A stretch of 64,000 nucleotides of DNA from Mactra quadrangularis (GCA_025267735.1 CM046298.1:29023866-29087865), one strand, 5' to 3'. Shown: positions 10,325 through 21,216, counted from the first letter of the stretch. Numbers and translations are program-made. The notes: generated from the letters alone by a model not told the origin.

Positions 10325-12306
10325 GTGGTGATCGGGTGACCTGTCCATGACACGTGACCTACGGCAGTGCTGGTAAGGCTGGCTGTAATCAGTCAAGCGT
10401 GATATTTCTCCGCCATGTTCAGTAGAGTCATATGCATGAATAGGCTACTGTATTATATGTCTATATTAGAAATAGACCAGATTTTCAGGGGGAGAAAATC
10501 AAGCCGCAAAGTGGTGATTGGGTGACCTGTCCATGACACATGACCAATGCCAGTGCTGGTTAGGCTGGCTGTGAGTAGTCAAGCGCGAAATCGGTCAGCC
10601 TTGTTCAGTAGAGTCATATACATGTATAGGCTACTGTACTATATGTCTGTATGAGAAATAGACCAGATTTTCAGGGGGAGACAATCAAGCTGCAAAGTGG
10701 TGATCTGGTGACCTGTCTATGACACGTGACCAATGGCAGTGCTTATTAGGCTGGCTGTCAGCGGTCAAGCGCGAAATCTGTCCGCCATGCTCAGTACAGT
10801 CATATACATGTTTAGGCTACTGTACTATATGTCTATATGAGACATAGACAAGATTTTCAGGGGGAGACAATCCAGCCGCAAAGTGGTGATCGGGTGATCT
10901 ATCCATGACACGTGACCAATAGCAGTGCTGGTTAGGCTGGCTGTGAGTGGTCAAGCGCGAAATCAGTCCACCATGTTCAGTAGAGTCATATACATGTTTA
11001 GGCAACTGTACTGTATGTCTTTATCAGAAATAGACCAGATTTTCAGGGGGAGACAATCCAGCCGCAAAGTGGTGATCGGGTGACCTGTCCATGACACATG
11101 TCCAATGGCAGTGCTGGTTAGGCTGGCTGTGAGCAGTCAAGCGGCAAATCAGTCCGCCATGTTCAGTACAGTCATATACATGTATAGGCTACTGTACTAT
11201 ATGTCAATATGAGAAATAGACCAGATTTTCAGGGGGAGACAATCCAGCCGCAAAGTGGTGATCGGGTGAACTGTTCATGACACGTGACCAATGGCAGTGC
11301 TAGTTAGGCTGGCTGTGAGCAGTCAAGCGGCAAATCGGTCTTCCATGTTCAGTAGAGTCATATACATGTATAGGCTACTTTACTATATGTCTATACGAGA
11401 AATAGACCAGATTTTCAGGGGGAGTCAATCAAGACGCAAAGTGGTGATTGGGTGACCTTTCCATGACACGTGACCAATGGCAGTGCTGGTTAGGCTGGCT
11501 GTGAGCGGTCAAGCATGAAATCGGTCCGCCATGTTCAGTAGAGTCATATACATGTATAGGCTACTGTACTATACATGTTTGTATATATAAGAAATAGACC
11601 AGATATTCAGGGGGAGACAATCCAGCCGCAAAGTGGTGATCCGGTGACCTGTCTTTGACACGTGACCAATGGCAGTGCTGGTTAGGCTGGTTGTTAGCGG
11701 TATAGCGCGAAATCAGTCCGCCATGTTCAGTACAGTCATATACATGTTTAGGCTACTGTACTATATGTCTATATGAGAAATAGAACAGATTTTCAGGGAG
11801 AGACAATACAGCCGCACAGTGGTGATCGGGTGACCTATCCATGACACGTTACCAATGGCAGTGCTGGTTAGGCTGGCTGTGAGTGGTCAAGCGCGAAATC
11901 AGTCCGCCATGTTCAGTAGAGTCATATACATGTTTAGGCAACTGTACTATATGTCTATATGAGAAATAGACCAGATTTTCAGGGGGAGACAATCCAGCCA
12001 CAAAGTGGTGATCGGGTGACCTGTCCATGACACGTGACCAATGGCACTGCTGGTTAGGCTGGCTGTGAGCGGTCAAGCGCGAAATCCGTCCGCCATGTTC
12101 AGTAGAGTCATATACATGTATAGGCTACTGTACTATATGTCTATATGAGAAATAGACCAGATTTTCAGGGGGAGACAATCCAGCCCCAAAGTGGTGATCG
12201 GGTGACCTGTCTATGACACGTGAACAATGGCAGTGCTGGTAAGGCTGCCTGTGAGAGGACAAGCGCAAAATTGGTACGCCATGTTCAGTACAGTCATATA
12301 TATATA
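10321..12306 (+). repeat. ~186 bp satellite array B (11 copies)
   Basis: Units start 'caaagtggtgatcgggtgac' at about 10321, 10506, 10693, 10879, 11065, 11251, 11437, 11629, 11815, 12001 and 12187. Spacing is 184-187 bp except for one 192 bp unit, where 'tacatgtttgtata' is expanded near 11566. The unit is unrelated to satellite A apart from a shared 'tactatatgt' word. Most units carry the E-box CACGTG in 'gacacgtgacc', decayed in several. Short minus-strand frames (62-75 codons) are repeat products. The last unit breaks off in a (TA) run at 12300. Confidence 0.97.
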
Positions 12307-12399
12307 TAACACAGTCCAGAATACGTTTGCGAATCCGGAAATCTTGCAAACTTACTTTTTTTTGTTTTTCATCCGATTTATTTCAAATTTTCAATAAAT

Positions 12400-12885
12400 G
12401 TAGATCTACATATGGGCATAACATCAGTAAACACTTTCATCCAGATATCTTTACTAGAAATATGTTTAATTTCAAGTCAAATGTCAAAATTCCCATGGGA
12501 ATTGGCAAATTCCCATGGGAAAATGGCTCTCCCATGGGAATTCCATTTAGAAAATGGGAATTTTCTCCCATGGGAGAATCCTCCCATTTCTAATTCCATT
12601 ACTAAAGGTCACAGCAAGGTAAAAATATAAACTTGGCATCATACTGATATTCTTAACAAGAATGTGAAAAAAAATATTTAAGAAGTGCAAAAATAAAAAA
12701 TTCCCATATTTAAGAATGGGAGAATTCTCCCGTGGGAGAAATCCCATATTTCAGAATGGGAGAATTCACCCGTGGGAGAAATCCCATATCCAAAATGGGA
12801 GAATTTTCCCGTGGGAGAAATCCCATTTTCAATATGAGAGAATTCTCACGTGGGAGAAATCCCATTTTCTAAATGAGAAAATATT
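12400..12885. repeat. Palindromic 'cccatggga' minisatellite
   Basis: At 12490-12590 the word 'tcccatgggaa' recurs in both orientations. At 12713-12880 a 39-40 bp unit repeats about four times ('gggagaattctccc', 'gtgggagaaatccca'). Each unit is strongly dyad-symmetric, so both strands could fold into hairpins, which also explains the open frames on both strands. The two clusters are separated by ~120 bp of AT-rich spacer. Confidence 0.85.
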
Positions 12886-13237
12886 CAAAATGAATAACTA
12901 TTGCAAGAGATATAAGAAAAATTTGATATTGAGCTGAAGTTTCTAGAGACGGCTTGTAGATATTTTGAATGATTTTAAAATCTAAAATAGTAAATGCTTA
13001 TTGTTTATTCTTTTTCATTTCTTAAATGAAGTTTTCATTCAAAATTACTTTACTTTAAATGATTATTTGGTTGTAAATAAATTATATATAAATCTAAATT
13101 TGTTAACCTGCTCCTATGAATACATTCTGTAGATGAGCATGATGCAAATACTTGAATACAGGCTTCCCTAAATTTTAAGTTTCATAAAAAGTACAGAGTA
13201 GATAACACTATTATTCTATTACTTTATACCATTAATC
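12886..13237. other. AT-rich, no feature seen
   Basis: About 350 bp of low-complexity AT-rich sequence. No coding, RNA or repeat signal is recognised. Confidence 0.5.
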
Positions 13238-14060
13238 AACTTAACCCAGTAGCCTGACTCTAGTTTACTTGATTCATACAATCGGGCTAGCTAATAATTT
13301 TGCCTTAAACTTCATAACATTAATAATGAACCTAGTGCGCAAGAAAATTTAAGATGGCAGTCATCAACTTAATCCACTAGCCTGACTCCAGTATTAGCAT
13401 ACATAAATACAGGCTTGTGAAATCTACTTGATTTATACAATCTGGCTGGCTAATTTTTCGTCTTGAACTTCAAAAAATTAATAATGGACCTAGTGCTCAA
13501 GAAAATTTAAGATGGCAGTCATCAACTAAACCCACTAGCCTGACTCCAGGATTAGCATACATAAATACAGGCTTGTGGAATCTTCTTGATTCATACAATT
13601 GGGCTAGCTAATAATTTTACCTTGAACTTCAAAAAAATTAATAATGAACCTAGTGCTCAAGAAAATTTAAAATGGCAGTCATCAACTTAACCCACTAGCC
13701 TGACTCTAGGATTAGCATACATAAATACAGGCTTGTGAAATCTTCTTGATTCATACAATCGGGCTAGCTAATAATTTTACCTTGAACTTCAAAAAAATTA
13801 ATAATGAACCTAGTGCTCAAGAAAATTTAAAATGGCAGTCATCAACTTAACCCACTAGCCTGACTCCAGGATTAGCATACATAAATACAGGCTTGTGGAA
13901 TCTTCTTGATTCATACAATTGGGCTAGCTAATAATTTTACCTTGAACTTCAAAAAAATTAATAATGAACCTAGTGCTCAAGAAAATTTAAAATGGCAGTC
14001 ATCAACTTTACCCACTAGCCTGACCCCAGGACTAGCATACATAGATACAGGCATTATTGG
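13238..14060 (+). repeat. ~160 bp tandem repeat (about 5 copies)
   Basis: The anchor 'cctgactc' occurs at 13253, 13381, 13539, 13699, 13859 and (as cctgacccc) 14019, giving spacings of 128, 158, 160, 160 and 160. The first unit lacks the ~30 bp 'attagcatacataaataca' segment. The unit holds 'gggctagctaataatttt' and 'aatggcagtcatcaac'. Copies 3-5 are nearly identical, indicating recent expansion. Confidence 0.95.
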
Positions 14061-14634
14061 AAACCAAATACATTATTCATCTTAGGTAATTTTGGATATT
14101 TATACATGTACCTCCCTACAAGATAAGTCTTCACCTTAACCAACTAGCCCACTAGCAGCATGATTATTTGGGCTAGTGCTTGATTAAATTTCAGGCAGTG
14201 TTTGTGAATATCTCCCTTAAATGTACTAGTACTAGTTACACAAGCCAAACTTGATCTGGTTTGTAAAAAAACCCCAATAAAATCAGTAGTTCACTGTTGT
14301 GACAGGACACTTTATAAAACATAATCATGAACAATTTACAAAATATATTCAACAGCAGCGTGTTCAGTTACCTTGAACGTTCCAAAACGTTCCGTAACGG
14401 AAGTGTCGGAACAACTCAACCCATAGACAACTCAACCCGAGACAGCTCAATCTCCTACTAACGGATTGAGAAGTCCCAACTTTGTGTTGAGTATTGCACA
14501 GGTTGAGTTATCTATGTGTTGCGTTCTCCCGTACCCGTAACGTTAGCTAACAGAAGTTACTGATCACAGGGCAGAAATTTAAGTTGAGGTAATGAAATAG
14601 GCAAATGATTCAATCATGCTATGTAATCAAAAAG
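14061..14634. other. Non-coding interval with 'caactcaaccc' motifs
   Basis: No gene is visible. Around 14400-14530 the words 'caactcaaccc', 'gttgagtt' and 'taacgttagctaac' give weak internal symmetry, and near 14220 there is a short 'actagtactagt' repeat. Nothing here supports a named feature. Confidence 0.4.
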
Positions 14635-15055
14635 ATTAGGGCTGTGGATCGTTGAGCTAGTGGGGATCATATCCAAACCGTGATTCATGTGTAGCAATCC
14701 ATTCATCGAACCACGAATCAGTTGTTAATAGAGAAGCATACAGGATTTATGTTATAAAAAGAAAATAAGTGCAGAATTACAGAAGCTTTTACTGTATGGA
14801 AAACCATGTACTCCGAACATTTCAATTTCAAGCATGTTTGAGACATTTTCAGTGATAATATTTTATTATAAGTGTATCAATCAATGCCATGCAATCCATT
14901 TTCAGTGTTAATTAAGCTAAAATATTTTTAAGATATTTAAAATATTTAAAAATATTTTTTTTTCAAAAATAGATCGCGATCCGACAATTTCTGGCGTGAT
15001 GAATATTTGTACTCAATTTTCTGGCCAAAATTGCGAATATCCGATATTAGCAATT
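14635..15055 (-). repeat. Dispersed repeat, inverted copy of 5440-5770
   Basis: Reverse-complement counterpart of 5440-5770: 'ctgtggatcgttgagc', 'gtgattcatgtgtag', 'cgaaccacgaatca' and, near 14970-15050, 'gatcgcgatccgac' and 'gcgaatatccgatat'. An AT-only spacer (ttaaaaatattttt) near 14930 splits it. Confidence 0.6.
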
Positions 15056-15160
15056 TTTAGGGGTGTAACAATACGATAAAAACCATATTGCAATATATTG
15101 TAATATGCAAAACCCGTATTGCAATATATTGCAATACGCACCGTTTTTTGGGTAGAAATG
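15056..15160. mobile_element. Possible hAT-like terminal fragment
   Basis: The sequence 'ttttaggggtgtaacaatac' followed by repeated 'attgcaatatattg' resembles the CAGGGGTG(T/C)AAC-type termini common in non-autonomous hAT elements. Near 33995-34012 the reverse-complement-like 'gttgcaacccctaaaaa' occurs. No partner terminus or target duplication was established, so this is a weak call. Confidence 0.3.
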
Positions 15161-15621
15161 CAAAGTATGAATTATTTCATGCGCACCGCCCTAAACATCC
15201 TCGGTAACCCAGGGTATTACGTCAACGATAATAATGTTAAATATTAATATTCATAATGTATGAGTACCGTGGGTTACCGACGATGCGCCCTAAATTGGAT
15301 CACCATAAGACGCATTCGTGTATTTTCAAATGATCTCTAATTCAAATGTTTGAATTACTTGTGTAACATGATCTATATGTCAGAAAACTGCATGTTTTGA
15401 AACGGACTTTTGAAGATGTTTTTCTCTAAATTGACTAAATGTTTAAACTATTAAAGCACAATAAGTGATGTTGAACCACCGCCCATTTCACTAATTAATA
15501 CTGTTTCCGGTTCGTTGCTATTAACAACGCTTGTTCTATTAGACGAATCTACATTTTAATCTACGGACATTTTAGTATCTTACTGATTTCTTCCATGTAT
15601 AAGGATATAAACATTAGAAAT

Positions 15622-15990
15622 CATAGGCGGATCCAGGCGGGAGTGGACCCGGCGTACGCCCCCTTCGAATTGCCAACGCAAAGGGTTTTTTATCATGAAA
15701 TATGATATATTTATAGGAAAATACATGAATATAAATGTCAAAATTTCGCACGCTACACGTGCAATTGACTGATAACAAGACCGGAACTACGCTAGTACAA
15801 TGACATAAAGTACAATTATTCAAGGACAATACCTTCTAAGTATTTGTAAGATTTTAACATGATCCATTAGTTAAATTATCGTAAGATTTTTGATAATATG
15901 CTGCCCCAGTCTGCTTGTTCATTTTCCGCCCCCCCCCCCGTAACTTGAAATCACCACCCCCTGTAAGTGGAAATCCTGGATCCGCCTATG
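15622..15990. mobile_element. 369 bp MITE with 16 bp inverted termini
   Basis: The left end 'cataggcggatccagg' (15622-15637) is the exact reverse complement of the right end 'cctggatccgcctatg' (15975-15990). Both ends are flanked by 'gaaat' (15617-15621 and 15991-15995), a candidate 5 bp target duplication. The interior has no transposase. It includes a C10 run near 15931 and a reverse-complement piece of the 4119-4156 unit ('gttaaattatcgtaagattt'), so the element carries or received a second repeat. The superfamily is not determined. Confidence 0.85.
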
Positions 15991-16273
15991 GAAATCATCC
16001 ATACAATGTTATTATAATATTTATTCATGTATTTTTAGTATATTTTGTTGTTTAATGGGCCGTATTTGCCGTTTTACTTTAGAGCAACAGAGCGCAGTGC
16101 AGTGCTGATGCATTATGGGACCGTTAGCGCGACGGCGAAGCAGTCTGTAATACAATATTTGTAGCGCTGCCACGTTTTCGCGACGTTTGCTGTCGGTCTG
16201 CTACTGTGTAGCACTTTCTGCACAGGGAGCACTATATAAGTCCAGGCTGTGCCACGATCGAGGACTTCAGCAC

Positions 16274-16783
16274 TTACTCCCAAAGTCTGCACATAGTTCT
16301 TTTGTAGTTCAGCTGAATGAAGGATAAGAACCATGGGAGACCGTTTAGTTCAAATATACTTGCCCACAACTTAAGGCGTTTATCATGAAGTTCATCACAG
16401 AAGCATATTTTATGAATAATGATATTGTCAGTAAGGAGTAAACATTTTTCACATGTACGATAATTATACTGTTTTGACACAAGCGTAGCAATAGCATGAA
16501 TGATTGTCTTACATATAGATTTCATTATATAAATGTCAGTATCTCGAGCTATATACCATATAGGACTAAGACTATCATCACATACAATATTTGTTAATAG
16601 TGAATCCTTTATGTTGATTAACAGACGATTCCTCAAAAGAGATATTTCACGTTTAAATACATGAATGTTTAAAATTTTCTTCCACTGAAACTTAGATGGA
16701 AACAAACCACTGTCTATATATCCATTAAAATATGATTCGAGTTCATACTTATGAAATAATCTGAATGCGTCAGGTATGAATCA
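16274..16783 (-). pseudogene. Possible C-terminal fragment of a LINE ORF2-like protein
   Basis: A minus-strand frame of about 165 codons is open to 16274. Its last third has the pattern YRTCEKC...IIIHKICFC...KRLKLW, that is C-x2-C, then H-x4-C and an R...W end. This resembles the cysteine/histidine tail after the reverse transcriptase of CR1/Jockey-type non-LTR retrotransposons. The basic, hydrophobic upstream part (PDAFRLFHKY, LRNRLLINIKDSLL) fits but is not diagnostic. No reverse-transcriptase motif (F/YADD) is in reach. There is no convincing start codon, because the frame is entered from a TGA near 16783. Alternatively it is an unrelated fortuitous frame. Confidence 0.35.
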
Positions 16784-16962
16784 TCGCGTTTGATGATCAC
16801 GATTAACAAAACGAATAAGTATATGAACAAATATTTCTTTAGCCTGATAAAACCAGGGTAATCTACACAATTGACCAAAATATTTCAGTTTTTTTTATGT
16901 TTATCATTACTTCAATTGATACACAATTCAATAAGGAAAGGGTCAATCTTCGTGGTTTCGTT

Positions 16963-16993
16963 TTTTTGTTTCTTCGCGGCGAAGAAACAAAAA
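16963..16993. other. Perfect 15 bp-arm hairpin
   Basis: 'tttttgtttcttcgc' (16963-16977) is followed, after a single G, by its exact reverse complement (16979-16993). It is isolated and lacks flanking inverted termini, so it may be the core of a small palindromic element. Confidence 0.8.
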
Positions 16994-17582
16994 TACGACA
17001 TGGCATAAATCAGTCTCCATATATTTTGTAACATGAGTGCATCAGAAATTGTTTAGATCCGTGTTGCATGATATGATATTTTTATTTCTACTCCATAAGC
17101 TGACATGAGCAAAGGGGAGGGGGCTAACTAACATCAATTCCTCGTGTATTTGCTTTTTATATCTATGAAAATTGCATGTACCTGTGTAGCAGTACAGACC
17201 AGAGACCCTATATACATATTTTATTAGGGCCTTTAAGAGACCGAGTTAGTCGATCTTCTGATGCGAGAGATGATTCGATATAAAGTCATACAATTCGTTA
17301 GCATGAATTTAGTCAGGCAAAGCCATTAAATAGTACTCATGCGACCGACTATAAACAAATACATGTACTAAACTACTTAGCATGAATGTCCATTTAAGTT
17401 CTAGCAAGTATTGAAAGCTGTCTATCTATTTTGTGTCCTAAGTAAATTTTACATACATGTATAAAAAAAGTATTTTGATACCTTGTATTTCTGCCTAGAT
17501 CCAGTTACACATACATAATTTGTGACTGACTGTACACATATCGTTTAACTATATATATAAACTTTTACATCATCAATATATA

Positions 17583-17665
17583 GTCTACGAAATTTGTGGG
17601 TGTCCGGATGCCCGGGACAACCACTTTTTAGTTTGGGCAGCTAACAATATCCAAATTTCGTAGAC
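17583..17665. mobile_element. Short 83 bp MITE-like element
   Basis: 'gtctacgaaattt' (17583-17595) and 'aaatttcgtagac' (17653-17665) are exact inverted termini around a GC-richer centre ('ggatgcccgggac'). No target duplication is clear. It could be a much-deleted element or a structured repeat. Confidence 0.6.
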
Positions 17666-18021
17666 CATAAACATGTTATAAAATTATTATTCTTGAAACA
17701 TTTTAATGTATATGTTGTCATTGTTGTATGGTTGCCAACATGCCAAATACATTACAATATTTATTTATGGTGGTGACTTGTTGTTTGCTATCGCAAATGG
17801 TCGAAGACCATGGCGTAACGCACGCTAATGACGGACATAACGTAACGTCGTAATTTGACGTTATTATAGCTTTAAAGAAGCGTTTTATCAAACGTAACAA
17901 CTTTCTTACGCTATGCTTTATTAATGAACTAACAAACATATAATGAAGTTAATTATTTCATTTAATTTTCACATTTAGTTCATTGTGTAGTACTAATCAT
18001 ATAATACAAAAATATTAAGTC

Positions 18022-18076
18022 TATTATCACACTCGCTCATTCACTCATTCATTCACTCACGCATTCACTCATTCAA
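18022..18076. repeat. (ATTCACTC)n-like microsatellite
   Basis: Imperfect repeats of 'cattcactcattcactc' type run over about 55 bp. It lies ~115 bp beyond the 3' end of the minus-strand gene remnant. Confidence 0.85.
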
Positions 18077-18189
18077 AAGCATTACTAATCTAAATAATAT
18101 AATCATAGTGATCAAAAGTGAGCACGTGAATTATATATCAGCAAACTGGCATTTTTTTCGACGAAAGATGATTTCAGTCCTTAATTTAG

Positions 18190-18195
18190 TTTATT
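18190..18195 (-). terminator. AATAAA polyadenylation signal of the D/D/D gene
   Basis: On the minus strand AATAAA lies 12 bases after the stop codon at 18207-18209, giving a very short 3' UTR. A canonical hexamer so close to the stop supports the orientation and the end of the gene model at 18207-22071. Confidence 0.6.
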
Positions 18196-18206
18196 CACAT
18201 AAATGT

Positions 18207-18589
18207 TTAAAGACATTTCAAAATTAATCTGTGCAGACTATCCGGAACGGTTACAATATTTGCATCACCAAAATCAGTACATATGTATATTACACTCTCA
18301 GCTGGCACTGCACATCTAATATTTTTAACTAATTTCATTAAACTACTTTCTTTATCACTCTGAAAATAATACCCTTCAATGGTTTTACGATCTGGAGGAT
18401 AAGTACATCCCCATTTGTCAGTCATTTTCTTTTTAGTTGTTTTCACAGTTGTTGATGCGCGCACTAAATAATATGGGAATGTGTTGTCGTCTGCTCGAAC
18501 TGCAAACACCATGCCTGGAAATACAAGATCATATACGTGCGGATCTTCACTAAGCTGTTCATTTTGCTCACACAAAACGTTAAGAGTCT
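18207..18589 (-). CDS. Exon 4 (3' terminal) of the D/D/D gene
   Basis: Open from a proposed acceptor 'ctactaatag' (intron 18590-18662, 73 bp) to the TAA at 18207-18209. Phase fits: exon 3 ends with one base (G) and this exon begins AG, giving Glu. The peptide starts ETLNVLCEQNEQL, continues VYDLVFPGMVFAVRADDN and YYLVRASTTVKTT, and ends LHRLILKCL. I see no known domain in it. In this family the region is the conserved C-terminal domain after the catalytic core. The acceptor has a weak pyrimidine tract, so the exact boundary is moderate. Confidence 0.55.
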
Positions 18590-18662
18590 CTATTAGTAGA
18601 TTTCATGGTAAGTTCTCTGCACGACCCAATAAATACTTCATTTGAACAGGATCTATACTTAC

Positions 18663-19047
18663 CTAATAAACAATTGTCACAGTTATAACATGATAAATTG
18701 CGGGACAATAACTTGCCAACATTTTCATTGATAACTTGATGTATTTTTCTATTATCTTTTATTGGTAAAAGGACCGCTCAGGTCTGTCACGTTCAATTTC
18801 ATTAAGCAGTCGAAAAATCCTTCTAGTACATACAGTTTTTCTTTGGGCGTTGTCAATCTTTCAGAAGCAAAACAAAATAAGTCTTCTGCTATTTGGATTG
18901 TATGTGTTCCTCTTAGAACAGCCAGGTCTGCCATTCTTTTAATAAACCCGCCTGCTGCATCGTGCGGCCCTCGACCATGTGAGGTTTCAAAAAAATTTCG
19001 TATGTACCTTTTCATCCCAAAGTCTTCACATGAATAACTAAGATCTC
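18663..19047 (-). CDS. Exon 3 of the D/D/D gene (third acidic motif)
   Basis: Acceptor 'gttgttttacag' (19048-19050 on the minus strand) and donor 'gtaagtat' (18662 downward) bound it. The peptide begins with the split Gly codon, then DLSYSCEDFGMKRYIRNFF and SHGRGPHDAAGGFIKRMADL, which carries the proposed third catalytic Asp and a basic helix. Near 18749-18765 the frame runs into TAA TAG. One base over, the frame resumes as RKIHQVINENV ... SCYNCDNCLL, which fits a CxxC-rich family segment. A one-base insertion or two-base deletion is therefore inferred. Confidence 0.6.
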
Positions 19048-19376
19048 CTGTAAAACAACAATGAGTATAGCGGTAAAACAACTACTAAGCACATACTTTC
19101 GTCAGTGACTGACAACTATCCTACATAATTAAGAATCATTAGTAGTAATGAGCATAACCGTAATAGTAGTGATTGCTATTATATATACGTGACGTCGTTA
19201 CCACCAATACTAACTGAAGATAGCATCTAACAATTTGGGGGTTAAACTAATGTTTTATCTTATCTATATTTATCTAAATAAAAAATAATAAAATTTGGTA
19301 CAACGAGTAGATATTTTATATTTTTGTTTTGTATATATACATGTATATATTATATTTTAAATTCTTTAATACTCAC
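19048..19376 (-). other. Intron 2 of the D/D/D gene, with a SINE tail
   Basis: Its ends are a consensus donor GTGAGT at 19376-19371 and acceptor TTTTACAG at 19048. About 19082-19138 matches the SINE tail at 26770-26835 ('ctactaagcacat', 'gtcagtgactgacaac', 'aattaagaatcatt'), so a SINE fragment sits in the intron. Confidence 0.7.
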
Positions 19377-21216
19377 CAAGACAATGACAACTCTTGTATT
19401 GACAACTACATCCGTCTGTGAACTCATTCACCACTTCAATTCTCTTGTCAACCGATCTTAAGTACTGCATGACTAATTTCTGAACTGAGTGGGTGAAGTG
19501 GTGGTCATGGCGAGTGTCAGGACTGAAAACAATAAATTGTTCTGTTACGATGTGCGGTTCATCCTCAGTGCTGTCGATCCCATCCACCTCAAGGACAGAG
19601 TGCCTGTGTATTATAGAAACATGCAAGGAAACTTCCACTTTTTGGAAGTAGGATGATTGTATTTCTTCTTTACTGTGACATTTATAGTTCTCACTGTAGT
19701 CATGCAAAATCGTGCATTGACCCACTGGCAATGTTTTTGTGATACATTTTAACTGTTTACTTTGCCATTCGGCCCTAAATTGATGACCTGGGTATGTCTG
19801 AAGTAAAGATTTAAAGTAAGAAAACATTAATTGTGGCGTGGTTTGTTTTCTCACTAGCATGAGTTTTCTTACATCCTCACCATTTTTAGCTTTAATAGTT
19901 TTATACTCAAAGCATTCCCAGTGCAATAAGTTGTCACATTGTTCATTACTACGTTCTTGGTCTAGTAACTCAAATTTGTGCACACCGCAGTTTTCACAAG
20001 TTCTGGCCAGACATTCGGCTTTTATTAATCTTCCATCACCAGGTGGAACACATAACGTATCATTCACTAATTTAGTCAAACTGTGGTAAATTTTGACTGA
20101 CTGGTTTTCTATATTTGTCAAAATAGTCTTCCTGAACGCCATACATGACTTAAATAATGAACGAGCTTCAACGTGAATTCTACAACAGCACGTAGTCTTG
20201 TCTTTGAATGAGGCCGATCTAATGAAATAAGGCTTGCACTTCTCAAACATGCGTTGACCATTTTTCTGTGAAAGATAAATATATTTCACTCTGTGTTTTT
20301 TCTAATATATAGCACGAGTGCGATGAATATATGTTTGGTCCCAGTCGCATTCGCTTGATATCATTTTTATTGTTTGTAGTCCTAGAATGTTCTGGATCCA
20401 TCCAGAACTCAAAAGCCAATCTGCGTGTACTATCTGATATAGCATCGTTCCTAGTTTTTCTTTTTGTGTATTCATACACTGACTTTTCTGATCTTAAAAC
20501 GGTCGTCCTAACTTTTTTACCTGTGTACATAGTTTTGCGCTCTACGCCTAATTTTTTGGAGAGACTAGTTGCACATTTTGCTTTAGTTACATACTCGCCA
20601 TATACAGCACTAGTAATAACCTTTAATGTCGCCCTAGAATCTCTGTCTTTTTTCATTTTTACAGTATCTATCATTTGTTTAATATCTTTAATACAAGCGG
20701 TTTCTTCACATACATTCGAATAAGGGACTTTAGTCAGTTATTTCCCCTTGTATACTATTCAAATAGGTAGGTCCAACTAGTTGGATTACTCGGATTTTGC
20801 CGTTACTTTTCAATGTCAGTTTGCCAAAATTAATATTCTATAACTTTTTTTGTAAATCATTTAATTTGTTTAAAATTCAAGCTAAGTATTTTTAAGGTAA
20901 AGAACTATCTAAATTTCATCACTTCTGTTAATATCTTCATTAACAAGAAAGATATTTGATGAAATATTTTGTTATCCTTACATAGGAATTCAATGATAAA
21001 ATCCGAGGATTCCAGCAGTAAGGACCTACTCACCAATTGGATTGCTTCGGATGTTATCAGGGAAAGATAACTGACTAAAGTTCCTAATTGATAATTGAAT
21101 GATACTTTTGTACTACGGGCGAAAATTTTAACCGTTTTTTATTTGTATATGCAGCTAAGACAGCAGCCCTTTGACTGGAACACTCAGGCAATACCGTCTT
21201 AATTTTTTTCAAATAC
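19377..21216 (-). CDS. Exon 2 of the D/D/D gene, interrupted by a MITE
   Basis: Acceptor 'tttttttttgcag' ends at 21217. The exon opens YLKKIKTVLPE..SQRAAVLAAYTNKK and completes the split Arg codon of exon 1. After 21088 the frame enters the MITE 20724-21084 and stops. Across the MITE it resumes in frame (NVCEETACIKDIKQMIDTVK). It continues through KLGVERKT, AFEFWMDPEHSR, NNKNDIKRMRLGPN and ILEKTQSEIYLSF to the T5 run at 20261-20265, where one extra base shifts the frame. It then runs FEKCKPYFIRSA..CCCRIHVEAR, CENCGVHKF, CDNLLHWECFEYK, the two acidic motifs ILHDYSENY and FTDGCSCQYKS, and the donor at 19376. Several CxxC pairs suggest zinc binding. Confidence 0.7.
20724..21084. mobile_element. 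361 bp PIF/Harbinger-like MITE with TAA target duplication
   Basis: The left end reads 'gggactttagtcagttat' (20724 on) and the right end, reverse-complemented, 'ggaactttagtcagttat'. Inner inverted blocks continue ('gtaggtcc', 'ctcggatttt'). TAA flanks both ends (20721-20723 and 21085-21087). A 3 bp TWA target duplication and GG-starting termini are typical of PIF/Harbinger derivatives. It has no transposase, so it moved in trans. It lies in coding sequence: deleting the element plus one TAA copy joins ..SIIN and YSNV.. in the same frame, which identifies the pre-insertion site. Confidence 0.85.

Noticed and set aside
6044..12306. Regularly spaced repeats considered as a CRISPR array
   Set aside because: Whole units including 'spacers' are repeated, the genome is eukaryotic (introns, AATAAA, LINEs), and there are no cas genes.
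14390..14540. 'caactcaaccc' and 'gttgagtt' motifs considered as an ncRNA
   Set aside because: Pairing is scattered and the blocks do not form one stable fold by eye; no second copy in the window.
20331..20723. 130-codon plus-strand frame opposite the D/D/D gene
   Set aside because: It is the antisense shadow of exon 2, whose minus-strand reading has family motifs and splice sites.
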